A DNA stretch of 64,000 nt. Origin: an uncultured Hyphomicrobiales bacterium. GTDB taxonomy: Bacteria; Pseudomonadota; Alphaproteobacteria; Rhizobiales; Beijerinckiaceae. The notes beneath the pieces were generated by a model that worked only from the letters and a program-made list of their open reading frames with translations, had not been told where the DNA came from and did not search any database. The DNA is taken from NCBI GenBank assembly GCA_903861645.1, contig CAIOVE010000025.1:1-64000 (forward strand), written 5' to 3'. Position 1 is the first letter of the stretch. Each line of letters starts with the position of its first letter. A program made the position numbers and the translations under genes. Shown piece after piece: positions 54,198-64,000 of the stretch.

Positions 54198-55739
54198 ATG
54201 AAAACCGTCCCAACCCTGGGAACGGCCGCCAAAGCGGTCGGTCTCGGACTTCTCGCCGCCGCGCTGATGGCCGGCGTGGCCTACGCCGAGGACGCCGCTC
54301 CGGCGGCCGCGGCGGCCGCGGCCGCCGCTCCCGTGCCCAACAAGGGCGACACCGCTTGGATGCTCGTCTCCTCGCTGCTCGTTCTGATGATGTCGATTCC
54401 CGGCCTCGCGCTATTTTACGGCGGTCTGGTCCGCACCAAGAACATGCTTTCGGTCCTCACGCAGGTCATGGCGATTGTTTCCATGGTCGGCGTTCTCTGG
54501 GTTCTCTACGGCTATTCGATCGCGCTGGGCGACTCGAGCGGCAGCATGGTCGCCTACATCGGCGGCTTCGGTAAGGTCTTCCTGAAGGGCGTCGACGCCA
54601 ACGCGGTCGTTCCGACCTTCTCGAACGGCGTCGTCATTCCGGAACTCGCCTACATGGTGTTCCAGATGACATTCGCGATGATCACGCCCGCGCTGATCGT
54701 CGGCGCCTTCGCCGAACGCATGAAGTTCTCGGCTGTCATGCTGTTCATGCTGCTCTGGGTGACGTTCATCTACTTCCCGATCGCGCACTGGGTCTGGGCC
54801 ATCGCCGCTCCGGACGATATCGCGACCGCCGCCAAGGCGCTGGCCGCCGCTGGCGCGGATGAGGCCGCCAAGACCGCCGCGCAGGCGAAACTCGACGAAG
54901 TCACCGGCGCCGTCGGCTGGCTGGCGGGTGGTTCCGCTTCGTGGATGAACGGCGTTGGCGCCCTCGACTTCGCGGGCGGCACGGTCGTGCACATCAACGC
55001 CGGCATCGCCGGTCTGGTGGGCGCTCTCATGCTTGGCAAGCGTGTCGGCTACGGCAAGGAAGCCATGGCTCCCCACTCGCTCACCATGACCATGGTCGGC
55101 GCCGCCCTTCTGTGGGTGGGCTGGTTCGGCTTCAACGCCGGCTCCAACCTCGAGGCCAACGGCACGACGGCTCTGGCCTTCGTGAACACGATGGTCGCGA
55201 CGGCTGGCGCGGCGATCTCCTGGCTGCTCGTTGAATGGGCCGCCAAGGGCAAGCCCTCGCTGCTCGGCATGGCCTCGGGCGCGGTCGCCGGTCTCGTCGC
55301 CGTGACGCCGGCCTCCGGCTTCGCGGGTCCGATGGGTTCGCTGGTTCTGGGCCTGCTTGTCTCGCCGCTCTGCCTGTTCTTCGTCTCCACCGTGAAGAAC
55401 AAGTTCGGCTACGACGACGCGCTCGATGTGTTCGGCGTCCACTGCGTCGGCGGCATCTTCGGCGCGCTGGCCACGGGCATCCTGGTCAACCCCGCCTTGG
55501 GTGGCGTCGGCATCACCGACTACACCAACATCACCGGCAACAACGCGGGCACCTACGTCATGGGCGCCCAGATGATCGCCCAGTTGACGGCGGTTCTTTC
55601 GACCCTCATCTGGTCGGGCGTTGGATCGGCGATCCTCTACAAGCTCGTTGATCTGATCATCGGCATCCGCGTGCCGATCGACGCGGAGCGCGAGGGTCTG
55701 GACGTCGCCGAGCATGGCGAGCGCGCCTACAACTACTGA
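54198..55739 (+). CDS. amtB: Ammonium transporter
   Basis: MKTVPTLGTAAKAVGLGLLAAALMAGVAYAEDAAPAAAA..., DFAGGTVVHINAGIAGLVGALMLG, DVFGVHCVGGIFGALATG. Confidence 0.96.
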   Translation: MKTVPTLGTAAKAVGLGLLAAALMAGVAYAEDAAPAAAAAAAAAPVPNKGDTAWMLVSSLLVLMMSIPGLALFYGGLVRTKNMLSVLTQVMAIVSMVGVLWVLYGYSIALGDSSGSMVAYIGGFGKVFLKGVDANAVVPTFSNGVVIPELAYMVFQMTFAMITPALIVGAFAERMKFSAVMLFMLLWVTFIYFPIAHWVWAIAAPDDIATAAKALAAAGADEAAKTAAQAKLDEVTGAVGWLAGGSASWMNGVGALDFAGGTVVHINAGIAGLVGALMLGKRVGYGKEAMAPHSLTMTMVGAALLWVGWFGFNAGSNLEANGTTALAFVNTMVATAGAAISWLLVEWAAKGKPSLLGMASGAVAGLVAVTPASGFAGPMGSLVLGLLVSPLCLFFVSTVKNKFGYDDALDVFGVHCVGGIFGALATGILVNPALGGVGITDYTNITGNNAGTYVMGAQMIAQLTAVLSTLIWSGVGSAILYKLVDLIIGIRVPIDAEREGLDVAEHGERAYNY

Positions 55740-55793
55740 GACTGGCCGCCGGCGCCCCGCGCGCCGGCGACTTCACCGAGGTTCCTCCCAACT

Positions 55794-55823
55794 GGCGGCG
55801 CTCTAGCGAGCGCCGCCTTTTTT
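55794..55823 (+). terminator. Rho-independent terminator after amtB
   Basis: GGCGGCGCTC-TAGC-GAGCGCCGCC then TTTTTT. Confidence 0.88.
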
Positions 55824-55844
55824 CGTGGGGTCGGGCGAACAAGG

Positions 55845-55859
55845 TTAAACAGACGTTAA
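55845..55859. promoter_or_regulatory. CtrA-type box TTAA-N7-TTAA upstream of ftsK
   Basis: TTAAACAGACGTTAA(C), perfect consensus, about 86 bp before the ftsK start. Confidence 0.7.
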
Positions 55860-55944
55860 CCGCGGCTGGACTACCTTCGACCCGAGCGCCCGCGACAGCG
55901 CTTTCGGAATTTCCGGGTCGAGACGACCCAGCGTGGATTCAGCG

Positions 55945-58470
55945 ATGCGGACCAGTTCATTTTCGGCCCTGGACCATATTTCGGAGCCGGTAAGGTTCTT
56001 CATTGGCAACCGCCTCGCGGAATTGGCGGGCTTGGCGTTGCTCGTCGTCGACATCGCCTGCGCGTTGTCCTTGCTGACATGGTCCGTGCTCGATCCAAGC
56101 CTCGATCACGCCACGTCCGGCCCCATTCACAATCTGCTCGGAAAACCTGGCGCCATCGTCGCGGATCTCGTGACCCAATTGCTGGGCGTCGCCTCCGTCG
56201 CGATGCTGGTGCCCATTGCTTTCTGGGGCTGGCGTCTGCTGGCTCACCGCCGGCTTGGCTCCGTCGGACGGCGGGTGGCGCTTTGGATTCTGGGCGCCCT
56301 GCTGGTCTCCGCCCTGGTCGCCCTTTTGCCCGTGACCGATCGTTGGCCGCTGCCGACGGGCCTCGGCGGCGTTGTCGGCGACGGACTCGTGGCGCTGCCC
56401 CGTCGCCTCATCGGCGACGCCCGCGTCACGACGATCGTGCTGTTTCCGATTCTGGCGATTTCGGCCCTGCTCTCCCTTTCCGCGGCGTCCGGGTTCATCT
56501 TTTCCGCCGATGAGGAGGAACTCGAGGAGGCGCGCGCCGCCGACTTGTCGGCGCGCGACCAACGCGATGACGATTGCGCGGAGGAACCGGGCTTCGGTCT
56601 TGTCTCGATGGGAGCGATCGCCCATTCCTTCTTGCGGCTGAAAACCTTGATTGGCCTGCGCCTGAATCGTCGCCGCGACCTCGCGGTCTCCGTCTCGCCC
56701 CGCGGCCCGTCGCGCGCCCGAGCAGAAGCCGACGAGGAGATCGAACCCGATTTCGATATCGAGCCTTCCGTCGCCATGCCGCGATCAGGCTTCGACGACG
56801 CCACGGCCAAGACGCGCGAAGCGGCGCGGCCGCAGGCGTCGCCCGCCACGCGCGTGCTGCCGCCGGCGCCCGCCATCAAGACCGGCAAACGCGCGGTCAA
56901 GGAAGCCCAGCCCTCGCTGCTCAACGGCGCGGAATACGAATTGCCGCAGCTCACCCTGTTGAGCGAGGCGAAGAAGCAGGCGGTCGGCAAGATTTCCGAG
57001 GACGCGCTCGAACAGAACGCCCGCTTGCTGGAAGGCGTGCTCGATGATTTCGGCGTCAAGGGCGAGATCATCAAGGTGCGGCCCGGTCCGGTCGTCACGC
57101 TTTATGAACTCGAACCCGCGCCCGGCATCAAGTCGTCGCGCGTCATCAGCCTCGCCGACGACATCGCGCGCTCCATGTCGGCTTTGTCGGCGCGCGTCGC
57201 CGTGGTTCAGGGTCGCAACGCCATCGGCATCGAACTGCCAAACCAGAAACGGGAAACAGTTTTCCTGCGCGAATTGCTGGCGTCGGAGGATTTCGAGAAG
57301 AGCAAGCAGAAGCTCGCCATCGCGCTGGGCAAATCAATCGGCGGCGAACCGATCATCGTCGACCTCGCGCGCATGCCGCATTTGCTGGTCGCCGGCACGA
57401 CCGGATCGGGCAAGTCCGTCGCCATCAACACGATGATCCTGTCGCTGCTCTATAGGCTCACGCCGGATCAATGTCGCCTGATCATGGTCGACCCGAAGAT
57501 GCTGGAACTGTCGATCTACGACGGCATTCCTCATTTGCTGACGCCCGTCGTCACCGATCCGAAAAAGGCGGTGGTGGCGCTGAAATGGGCGGTCCGCGAA
57601 ATGGAGGACCGCTACAAGAAAATGTCGAAGGTTGGCGTCCGCAACATCGACGGCTTCAACGCCCGCGTGGCCGACGCCGCCGCCAAGGGCGAGGTCATAA
57701 AGCGCACCGTGCAGACGGGCTACAACCGCGAAACCGGCGAGGCGGTTTACGAACAGGAGGACATGGACCTAACCGTCCTGCCCTATATCGTCGTCATCGT
57801 CGACGAAATGGCCGACCTGATGATGGTCGCCGGCAAGGATATCGAAGGCGCGATCCAACGGCTGGCGCAGATGGCCCGCGCGGCCGGCATCCATCTCATC
57901 ATGGCGACGCAGCGCCCCTCGGTCGACGTCATCACCGGCACGATCAAGGCGAATTTCCCCACGCGCATCTCCTTTCAGGTCACGTCGAAAATCGACAGCC
58001 GCACGATCCTCGGCGAACAGGGCGCGGAGCAGCTGCTCGGTCAGGGCGACATGCTCTACATGGCCGGTGGCGGTCGCATTTCACGCGTGCACGGCCCCTT
58101 CGTGTCGGATGGCGAGGTCGAAAAGATCGTCGCCTATCTCAAGACGCAGGGCCAGCCGGACTATCTGGATTCCATCACGGAAGAGGACGAGGAATCCGCT
58201 GTCGCCGGCGGGGCGCAAGGCGGAGCCGGCGGCATGGACGCCGAGGAATCCGGCGATCTCTACGACCGCGCCGTCGCCATCGTGCTGCGCGACCGAAAGT
58301 GCTCGACCAGCTATATTCAGCGGCGGCTCTCGGTTGGCTACAACAAGGCGGCCTCGCTCGTGGAGCGGATGGAAACCGAGGGGGTCGTTGGCGCCGCCAA
58401 CCACTCCGGCAAGCGTGAAATCCTCGTCGGCGGCGGCATCGACCGCGGCGCGTTCGATCTGCCCGAGTAA
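55945..58470 (+). CDS. ftsK: DNA translocase FtsK
   Basis: [33 protein letters not shown]..., [24 protein letters not shown]-terminal gamma domain ([30 protein letters not shown]). Confidence 0.95.
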   Translation: MRTSSFSALDHISEPVRFFIGNRLAELAGLALLVVDIACALSLLTWSVLDPSLDHATSGPIHNLLGKPGAIVADLVTQLLGVASVAMLVPIAFWGWRLLAHRRLGSVGRRVALWILGALLVSALVALLPVTDRWPLPTGLGGVVGDGLVALPRRLIGDARVTTIVLFPILAISALLSLSAASGFIFSADEEELEEARAADLSARDQRDDDCAEEPGFGLVSMGAIAHSFLRLKTLIGLRLNRRRDLAVSVSPRGPSRARAEADEEIEPDFDIEPSVAMPRSGFDDATAKTREAARPQASPATRVLPPAPAIKTGKRAVKEAQPSLLNGAEYELPQLTLLSEAKKQAVGKISEDALEQNARLLEGVLDDFGVKGEIIKVRPGPVVTLYELEPAPGIKSSRVISLADDIARSMSALSARVAVVQGRNAIGIELPNQKRETVFLRELLASEDFEKSKQKLAIALGKSIGGEPIIVDLARMPHLLVAGTTGSGKSVAINTMILSLLYRLTPDQCRLIMVDPKMLELSIYDGIPHLLTPVVTDPKKAVVALKWAVREMEDRYKKMSKVGVRNIDGFNARVADAAAKGEVIKRTVQTGYNRETGEAVYEQEDMDLTVLPYIVVIVDEMADLMMVAGKDIEGAIQRLAQMARAAGIHLIMATQRPSVDVITGTIKANFPTRISFQVTSKIDSRTILGEQGAEQLLGQGDMLYMAGGGRISRVHGPFVSDGEVEKIVAYLKTQGQPDYLDSITEEDEESAVAGGAQGGAGGMDAEESGDLYDRAVAIVLRDRKCSTSYIQRRLSVGYNKAASLVERMETEGVVGAANHSGKREILVGGGIDRGAFDLPE

Positions 58471-58476
58471 CAGGTT

Positions 58477-58498
58477 GGCGATTCGACCCGGAATCGCC
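58477..58498. repeat. Inverted repeat GGCGATTC-GACCCG-GAATCGCC between ftsK and lolA
   Basis: Perfect 8-bp arms, each containing a GANTC motif. Confidence 0.75.
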
Positions 58499-58547
58499 AC
58501 ATATCGACTCTAGTCCTTCAGGCAATTCGCGTCCGAGAGACCAATCC

Positions 58548-59237
58548 ATGCCAAGCTTGCGACTGACAATGCCAGCGGTCTTCCTTCTGATGGCGGCGAC
58601 CGGCGCGGCCTTCGCTCAGGGCGCGCCCATGCAATTGCCGAAGGGCGGCGCGCCCGCCGCGAATGCGATCAGCAAGGTCGTGCCGCCGCCGAAGGTCTCG
58701 ACGCAGGATGGAGCGGCCGCGATCCAGAAAGCCAACGTCTGGTTCAACGCGAACGCGACCATGGTCGGCGACTTCGTGCAGATCGCCGCCGATGGCAAGC
58801 GCACCGAGGGCAAACTCTATGTGCAGAAGCCTGGTCGCCTGCGTTTCCAGTACGCGAGCCCGGCGACCATCGACATCATCGCGGATGGCACATCAGTCGC
58901 GATCAGGGACCGCAAGCTCGCCACGCAGGATCTGGCTTATCTCTGGCAGACCCCGTTGAAATTCCTGCTTAAGGAAAAGATCGACATCTCCCGGGACACA
59001 AAGGTCATGGATGTGTCGACCACGCCAACGGCGACCACGATCGTCATCGAGGATAAGGCGACGCTTGGCGGCACGTCGCGGATCAAGCTCGTCTTCGATC
59101 CGCAGACCTACGTGCTCAAGCAGTGGATGGTCACCGATCCGCAAGGCTACGACACGCTGGTGTCGCTCTTCAATCTTGATTTCCGACAGAAGCCCGACCC
59201 CGAGCTGTTCCACATCAACATGGAAAAGTTCAACTGA
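58548..59237 (+). CDS. lolA: Outer-membrane lipoprotein carrier protein LolA family
   Basis: Signal peptide; IQKANVWFNANATMVGDFVQIAADGKRTEGKLYVQKPGRLRFQYASPATIDIIADGTSVAIRDRK. Confidence 0.85.
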   Translation: MPSLRLTMPAVFLLMAATGAAFAQGAPMQLPKGGAPAANAISKVVPPPKVSTQDGAAAIQKANVWFNANATMVGDFVQIAADGKRTEGKLYVQKPGRLRFQYASPATIDIIADGTSVAIRDRKLATQDLAYLWQTPLKFLLKEKIDISRDTKVMDVSTTPTATTIVIEDKATLGGTSRIKLVFDPQTYVLKQWMVTDPQGYDTLVSLFNLDFRQKPDPELFHINMEKFN

Positions 59238-59306
59238 TGGGACGGCTCGGTTGTCCGCGCGCGAGGCCCGTGCCATCGTATCGCGAATTCAAGCCCGGAA
59301 CCGCCA

Positions 59307-60119
59307 ATGTCCTTCAAGCTCGCGACCTGGAACATCAATTCCGTTCGGCTGCGCATGCCGATCGTCGAGAAATTTTGCATCGAACATCAGCCGGATATCC
59401 TGTGTCTGCAGGAAACCAAATGTCGCGACAGCGAATTTCCCGCCGCTGATTTCAAGCGGCTCGGTTATCCGCACCTCGCGATCAACGGCCAGAAGGGTTA
59501 CCACGGCGTCTGCATAGCTTCGCGCAGGCCCATTCTGGCGATCGAGCCGCGCGAATTCTGCGGCGTGGGCGATTCGCGCCACATCGCGATCACCATCGCG
59601 GGCGCGGGCGATAACGCGCCCATCGTCATTCATAATTTCTACGTGCCCGCCGGCGGCGACGAACCGGATGTCGAATTGAATCCGAAATTCGCGCACAAGC
59701 TGTCCTTTCTCGACGAGATGACCGAGTGGATGACGCGCGACGGCGTTGGACGAAGCAACGCGATCATGGTGGGCGATCTCAATATCGCGCCGCTGGAAAC
59801 CGATGTCTGGAACCACAAGGCCTTGCTGAAAATCGTCTCGCACACACCCGTCGAGGTCGAGCGTTTGGCGAAGGTCCAGAACGCCGGTCCGTGGGTTGAC
59901 GTCGTGCGCGAACACGTGTCGCCCGGCGAAAGACTTTTTTCCTGGTGGAGCTATCGTTCATCCGATTGGTCGAACGCCGACAAGGGTCGCCGGCTCGATC
60001 ACATCTGGACAAGCGCGAATCTCGCGCCGCGCGTTTCCGCCATCGAGGTCATCCGGGACGCGCGCGGCTGGGATCGTCCGTCCGATCACGTACCGGTCCT
60101 GGCGACGATCGACGGGTAG
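59307..60119 (+). CDS. xth: Exodeoxyribonuclease III
   Basis: MSFKLATWNINSVRLRMPIVEKFCIEHQPDILCLQETKCRDSEFP...GRRLDHIWTS...SDHVPVLATI. Confidence 0.93.
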   Translation: MSFKLATWNINSVRLRMPIVEKFCIEHQPDILCLQETKCRDSEFPAADFKRLGYPHLAINGQKGYHGVCIASRRPILAIEPREFCGVGDSRHIAITIAGAGDNAPIVIHNFYVPAGGDEPDVELNPKFAHKLSFLDEMTEWMTRDGVGRSNAIMVGDLNIAPLETDVWNHKALLKIVSHTPVEVERLAKVQNAGPWVDVVREHVSPGERLFSWWSYRSSDWSNADKGRRLDHIWTSANLAPRVSAIEVIRDARGWDRPSDHVPVLATIDG

Positions 60120-60139
60120 GGAACGCGCTCGTTCCCGCG

Positions 60140-60604
60140 TCAGCCGATATCCGGATCAAGAAAGCGTCGCCCGCTGGTTTCGGCGATGTCGCGCAGATAG
60201 GCGGCGAGGCGCGTTTCGACGAAATCGCGCGTCTGCCTCGCGCTGCGTGGAAATTCACGCAAAACACGCTGGAAGAGGTCGCGTGAAATCCGCAAGACAG
60301 AGGATGGCGAACGCGCGACAAGCGTTCCCGGCCGCTCGGTCTCGGTGATCAGCGCGAGTTCCCCGACGAGCATCGGCGGCGTGATGGCGCGATGGGCGCG
60401 ACCAGCCGTTGGCGATTCCAGTTCGAGAAGCCCGTTGAGCAGGACATACCCGCCATCGGATATGTCGCCCTTGCGAAAAACGATATCGCCGGCGCGCAGG
60501 ATGCGCGCCTCGCCGGCGAAAGCGATCAACCTGAGCGCCTCGTATTCCATCGCCGCGAAGAGCGGAATACGACCGAGCTCGCGCAGATCGCTTTCAAGCG
60601 ACAT
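60140..60604 (-). CDS. Cyclic nucleotide-binding domain protein without a DNA-binding domain
   Basis: PLFAAMEYEALRLIAFAGEARILRAGDIVFRKGDISDGGYVLLNGLLEL...GELALITETERPGTLVARSPSSVLRISRDLFQRVL. Confidence 0.85.
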   Translation of the reverse strand: MSLESDLRELGRIPLFAAMEYEALRLIAFAGEARILRAGDIVFRKGDISDGGYVLLNGLLELESPTAGRAHRAITPPMLVGELALITETERPGTLVARSPSSVLRISRDLFQRVLREFPRSARQTRDFVETRLAAYLRDIAETSGRRFLDPDIG

Positions 60605-60624
60605 GGTATGTCGCCGCGCGTTGC

Positions 60625-61311
60625 TCAAGGCACAAGGCGATAACCCCCGGCTTCCGTGACGAGGGTTCGCGCGGCGGAAGGATCCTTCTCGATCTTCTGC
60701 CGCAAGCGATAGATGTGCGTTTCGAGCGTATGTGTCGTGACGTTGGCGTTATAGCCCCACACCTCCCGCAACAAAACCTCGCGCGTCACGACCTCTCCAT
60801 TGGCGCGATAGAGAAACCGGATGATGGCGGTTTCCTTTTCGGTGAGCCTGATCTTCTGGCCATTCTCGGCGACGAGAAGTTTCGATCCCGGCTTGAAGGA
60901 AAACGGGCCGATCTGAAAAACGGCGTCGTTGCTGGCTTCGTGCTGCCGCATGTGCGCGCGTATGCGCGCCAGCAGCACGGCGAAGCGGAAGGGCTTGTTG
61001 ATATAGTCATTGGCGCCGGAATCGAGACCAAGCACGACATCGGAATCGCTGGTCTGTCCCGTCAGCATGATGACGGGATTCTTGAATCCGTCCTTGCGCA
61101 GCAGCTTGACCGCCTCGCGCCCATCCATGTCTGGCAGGCCAACATCCATGATGACCATATCTGGCTGTTCGGCGCGAATATGCGCGAGGCCGCGGCCGGC
61201 GGTATCGGACTGCGAGATGGTGAATTCCTCATACAGCGCCAGTTGCTCGGCGAGCGTTCGACGCAATTCGTCGTCGTCGTCGACAATGAGGATTTTACGG
61301 ATTTGACTCAT
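60625..61311 (-). CDS. OmpR-type DNA-binding response regulator
   Basis: ILIVDDDDELRRTL...VIMDVGLPDMDG...MLTGQ..., winged-helix EVVTREVLLREVWGYNANVTTHTLETHIYRLRQKIE. Confidence 0.92.
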   Translation of the reverse strand: MSQIRKILIVDDDDELRRTLAEQLALYEEFTISQSDTAGRGLAHIRAEQPDMVIMDVGLPDMDGREAVKLLRKDGFKNPVIMLTGQTSDSDVVLGLDSGANDYINKPFRFAVLLARIRAHMRQHEASNDAVFQIGPFSFKPGSKLLVAENGQKIRLTEKETAIIRFLYRANGEVVTREVLLREVWGYNANVTTHTLETHIYRLRQKIEKDPSAARTLVTEAGGYRLVP

Positions 61312-61377
61312 GCGCGCATCTTGAGGTTTGAATTCGCGGGACGATACCCGCGTCGAATTCCCTGGAGAATTTAGGCA

Positions 61378-61983
61378 TTGAATCGAACCCGGTCAAAGGC
61401 GGGTTGGAACGCGCCGGGTGGATCACCGCTTTTGCGTCAAATCGTGGTGTCCATCCGCTGGGACAATCGCGCGCGCGGTCGGCTGATCGCGGGGCCGTTG
61501 GTCATTGCCTGCGCGCTCGGGCGATCTGGCGCGCGCGTCGACAAGCGTGAAGGCGATGGCGCGAGCCCCATCGGGCGTTTCACGATTCTCGGCGGGTTCG
61601 TCCGGCGCGATCGATTTTTTCCGGGCCGCGACACAATCCATCTGACAACGACGCGGCCATCCGATGGGTGGTGCGACGACCCGGCCTCGCCAGCCTACAA
61701 TCGGCGCGTGTCCCTGCCCTGCCGCGCCAGCCATGAACAACTTTGGCGGGCGGACGGCCTATATCATGTCGTTCTGGCGCTGGATCACAACCGCGTTCCC
61801 CGACGCAAGAATCGCGGCAGCGCCATTTTCTTCCATCTGACAAACGACGAATTTGGCCCCACGGCGGGTTGCGTGGCCATTTGCCTGGCCGACATGCGCC
61901 GGTTGTTGCCGCGCCTAGCCCCGCGCGCCGTCATGAGGATCGTTGGCCGCGGCGCCATGGGTCCGCGCCCCGAAAATCGCTGA
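61378..61983 (+). CDS. L,D-transpeptidase (YkuD) family protein
   Basis: SPIGRFTILGGF...HLTNDEFGPTAGCVAICLADMRRLL catalytic motif. Confidence 0.85.
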   Translation: MNRTRSKAGWNAPGGSPLLRQIVVSIRWDNRARGRLIAGPLVIACALGRSGARVDKREGDGASPIGRFTILGGFVRRDRFFPGRDTIHLTTTRPSDGWCDDPASPAYNRRVSLPCRASHEQLWRADGLYHVVLALDHNRVPRRKNRGSAIFFHLTNDEFGPTAGCVAICLADMRRLLPRLAPRAVMRIVGRGAMGPRPENR

Positions 61984-62646
61984 CCCGACCCGGACATGGG
62001 TGGCGCCCAATTGAATCGCCAGTTCGAAATCCGCGCTCATGCCCATCGAGAGGCCCCCGAGGCCATTGCGCCCGGCTATATCGGCGAGCAGGGCGAAATG
62101 CGGCGAACGCTGTTCGTTTTCGGGCGGAATACACATGAGCCCCGCGATATCGAGCCCGAGGGTTCCGACGCAATGGGCGATGAAGGCGTCTGCGGCATCA
62201 GGCAAGACCCCGGCCTTCTGCGGTTCCGCTCCCGTGTTGATTTCGATGAACAGGCGGGGATGACGACCCGATCGCTTGATTTCGGCGGCGAGCGCCTCGG
62301 CGATCTTCGGGCGATCCACCGTTTCAATGACGTCGAAAAGTTCGACGGCCTCGCGAACCTTGTTGGATTGAAGTGGCCCAATGAGATGCAATTCCGCGTC
62401 GGGAAAGCGCGCTTTCAAGGCGGGCCATTTCGCCTTCGCTTCCTGCACGCGGTTTTCGCCGAAAATCCGTTCGCCAGCCTCGAGCGCCGGCAGGATATCC
62501 TCGACGCCGAAAGTCTTGGAGACGCAAACCAGCGTCACGTCGCCGAACCGCCGCCCCGCGTCCTCGGCGGCGCGCGCGATGCGTTGGCGCACCAGCGCCA
62601 ACCGCTCGCCGACAGTGGTTGTTTCGGATTTTTCGCTGGTGTTCAT
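61915..62646 (-). CDS. YggS family PLP homeostasis protein
   Basis: VTLVCVSKTFGVEDILPALEAGERIFGENRVQEAKAKWPALKARFPDAELHLIGPLQSNKVREAVELFDVIETVDRPKIAEAL; start may be 62652. Confidence 0.92.
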   Translation of the reverse strand: MNTSEKSETTTVGERLALVRQRIARAAEDAGRRFGDVTLVCVSKTFGVEDILPALEAGERIFGENRVQEAKAKWPALKARFPDAELHLIGPLQSNKVREAVELFDVIETVDRPKIAEALAAEIKRSGRHPRLFIEINTGAEPQKAGVLPDAADAFIAHCVGTLGLDIAGLMCIPPENEQRSPHFALLADIAGRNGLGGLSMGMSADFELAIQLGATHVRVGSAIFGARTHGAAANDPHDGARG

Positions 62647-62767
62647 GGACATTCCCGCCATCTGGTGTATCGCAAACCCGCGCGCGGGCGCATGTGTTGA
62701 CCTGTAAAACAAAAGCATGCTCCCTAGACGTTCCCTCCGCCCAGCCTCGAATGGTTCTTTTTCCAGC

Positions 62768-64000
62768 ATGATCAACGAACGATATAACCCTCGCGAAGCC
62801 GAACCCAAATGGCAGCGTATCTGGGAAACGCGCGGCACTTTCGTCACGCGCAATGACACGTCGCGGCCCAAGTATTATGTTCTTGAAATGTTCCCATATC
62901 CGTCCGGGCGGATTCATATGGGTCACGTACGCAATTATGCGATGGGAGACGTGGTCGCCCGCTATCGCCGCGCCAAGGGATTCAACGTCCTCCACCCCAT
63001 GGGTTGGGACGCGTTCGGACTGCCGGCGGAAAACGCCGCGCGCCAGAACAAGACCAATCCGGCGACCTGGACCTACGCCAATATCGCGACCATGCGATCG
63101 CAGCTCAAATCGATGGGGCTCTCGCTGGATTGGTCGCGCGAGATCGCGACTTGCGATTCTTCCTACTACAAGCACCAGCAGAGGATGTTCCTCGACTTCC
63201 TGAAAGCCGGCCTTGTCGAGCGCAAGCAATCGAAGGTGAATTGGGATCCCGTCGACCAGACCGTGCTGGCGAACGAGCAGGTCATCGACGGCAAGGCCTG
63301 GCGTTCGGGCGCCACGGTCGTCCAGCGCGAACTCACGCAATGGTTCCTCAAGATCACGGATTTCTCGAAGGATCTGCTGGACTCCCTCGACACGCTGGAG
63401 CGTTGGCCGGAAAAAGTGCGGCTGATGCAGAAGAACTGGATCGGTCGCTCGGAAGGCATGAAGGTCCGCTTCGAGGTCGCGGCGTCCAACTCGAATGTCG
63501 CGACGAAGGAAATCGAGGTTTTCACCACCCGCCCCGATACGCTGTTCGGGGCGCGGTTCATCGCGCTGTCGCCAGACCATCCTCTCGCGAAGCAAGCCGC
63601 CGCGGGCAATGCGGCGCTCGCCGATTTCGTCGCCGAATGCGCCAAGCAGGGAACCTCGGCCGCCGCCATTGAAACAGCCGAGAAGAAGGGTTTCGACACC
63701 GGCCTGCGCGTCACGCATCCGTTCGACCCGGACTGGACTTTGCCCGTTTACGTCGCGAATTTCGTCCTGATCGAATACGGCACGGGCGCGATTTTCGGGT
63801 GTCCCGCTCACGACCAGCGCGATCTCGACTTCTCCAACATTTATGGTCTCGGCAATACGCCGGTCGTTTGCCCGCCCGATCAGGACCCCGCGACCTTCGT
63901 CGTCGACAAGACCGCTTTCGACGGCGACGGCGTGTTGATCAATTCGCGTTTCCTCGATGGCATGCGCATTGAAGCGGCCAAGGAGGAAGTGGCGCGCCGG
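62768..64000 (+). CDS. leuS: Leucyl-tRNA synthetase, truncated at window end
   Basis: [91 protein letters not shown]; absent from the ORF track because no stop is in the window. Confidence 0.97.
   Translation, partial: MINERYNPREAEPKWQRIWETRGTFVTRNDTSRPKYYVLEMFPYPSGRIHMGHVRNYAMGDVVARYRRAKGFNVLHPMGWDAFGLPAENAARQNKTNPATWTYANIATMRSQLKSMGLSLDWSREIATCDSSYYKHQQRMFLDFLKAGLVERKQSKVNWDPVDQTVLANEQVIDGKAWRSGATVVQRELTQWFLKITDFSKDLLDSLDTLERWPEKVRLMQKNWIGRSEGMKVRFEVAASNSNVATKEIEVFTTRPDTLFGARFIALSPDHPLAKQAAAGNAALADFVAECAKQGTSAAAIETAEKKGFDTGLRVTHPFDPDWTLPVYVANFVLIEYGTGAIFGCPAHDQRDLDFSNIYGLGNTPVVCPPDQDPATFVVDKTAFDGDGVLINSRFLDGMRIEAAKEEVARR

Noticed and set aside
54287-54340. GC-only repeat GGCCGCGGCGGCCGCGGCCGCCGC as a regulatory element
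   Set aside because: Explained by Ala codons in the linker just after the AmtB signal peptide (AAPAAAAAAAAAPVPN).
55845-56054. 69-aa minus-strand ORF at the ftsK start
   Set aside because: Antisense to the ftsK N-terminus and over the CtrA box; no homology recognised.
62324-63811. 495-aa minus-strand ORF opposite leuS and overlapping yggS
   Set aside because: leuS is clearly encoded on the plus strand; part of the ORF is an out-of-frame read of yggS.

Overview
This window is a GC-rich alphaproteobacterial chromosomal contig, probably Hyphomicrobiales/Rhizobiales judging from gene content and order. It is almost entirely housekeeping. Gene blocks in order: a minus-strand mdh-sucC-sucD-sucA-sucB TCA operon; TetR; zapE; sdhCDAB; a tlpA/argH/lptM/lysA/TIGR02302 block; pduO-type adenosyltransferase, rhomboid, etfBA and hbd; HNH, thpR, tesA and a YbbA/YbbP-type ABC pair; BI-1; DUF2794; htpG-prmC; DUF4167; clpB; uppP; YihY; ftsEX; plsC; chaC; DUF2125; tyrA, hisC and a chorismate mutase; metXW; an orphan amtB; Trm112, LON-domain and thioredoxin-TPR genes; tRNA-Gly(GCC); glnK-amtB; ftsK-lolA; xth; a response regulator plus cNMP-binding pair; an L,D-transpeptidase; YggS; and leuS, cut by the window end. 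I saw no CRISPR array, transposon, prophage or defence island, and no clearly novel multi-gene system. The most interesting signals are regulatory: two perfect TTAA-N7-TTAA CtrA-type boxes, one upstream of ftsE and one upstream of ftsK; an NtrC-like palindrome paired with a sigma54-like promoter upstream of glnK-amtB; a terminated, structured leader or sRNA candidate upstream of htpG; and several intergenic inverted repeats. The first 18 bases match the 3' end of the Illumina TruSeq adapter, so the window starts at a contaminated contig end. All product names come from reading the translations by eye; no database search was run.
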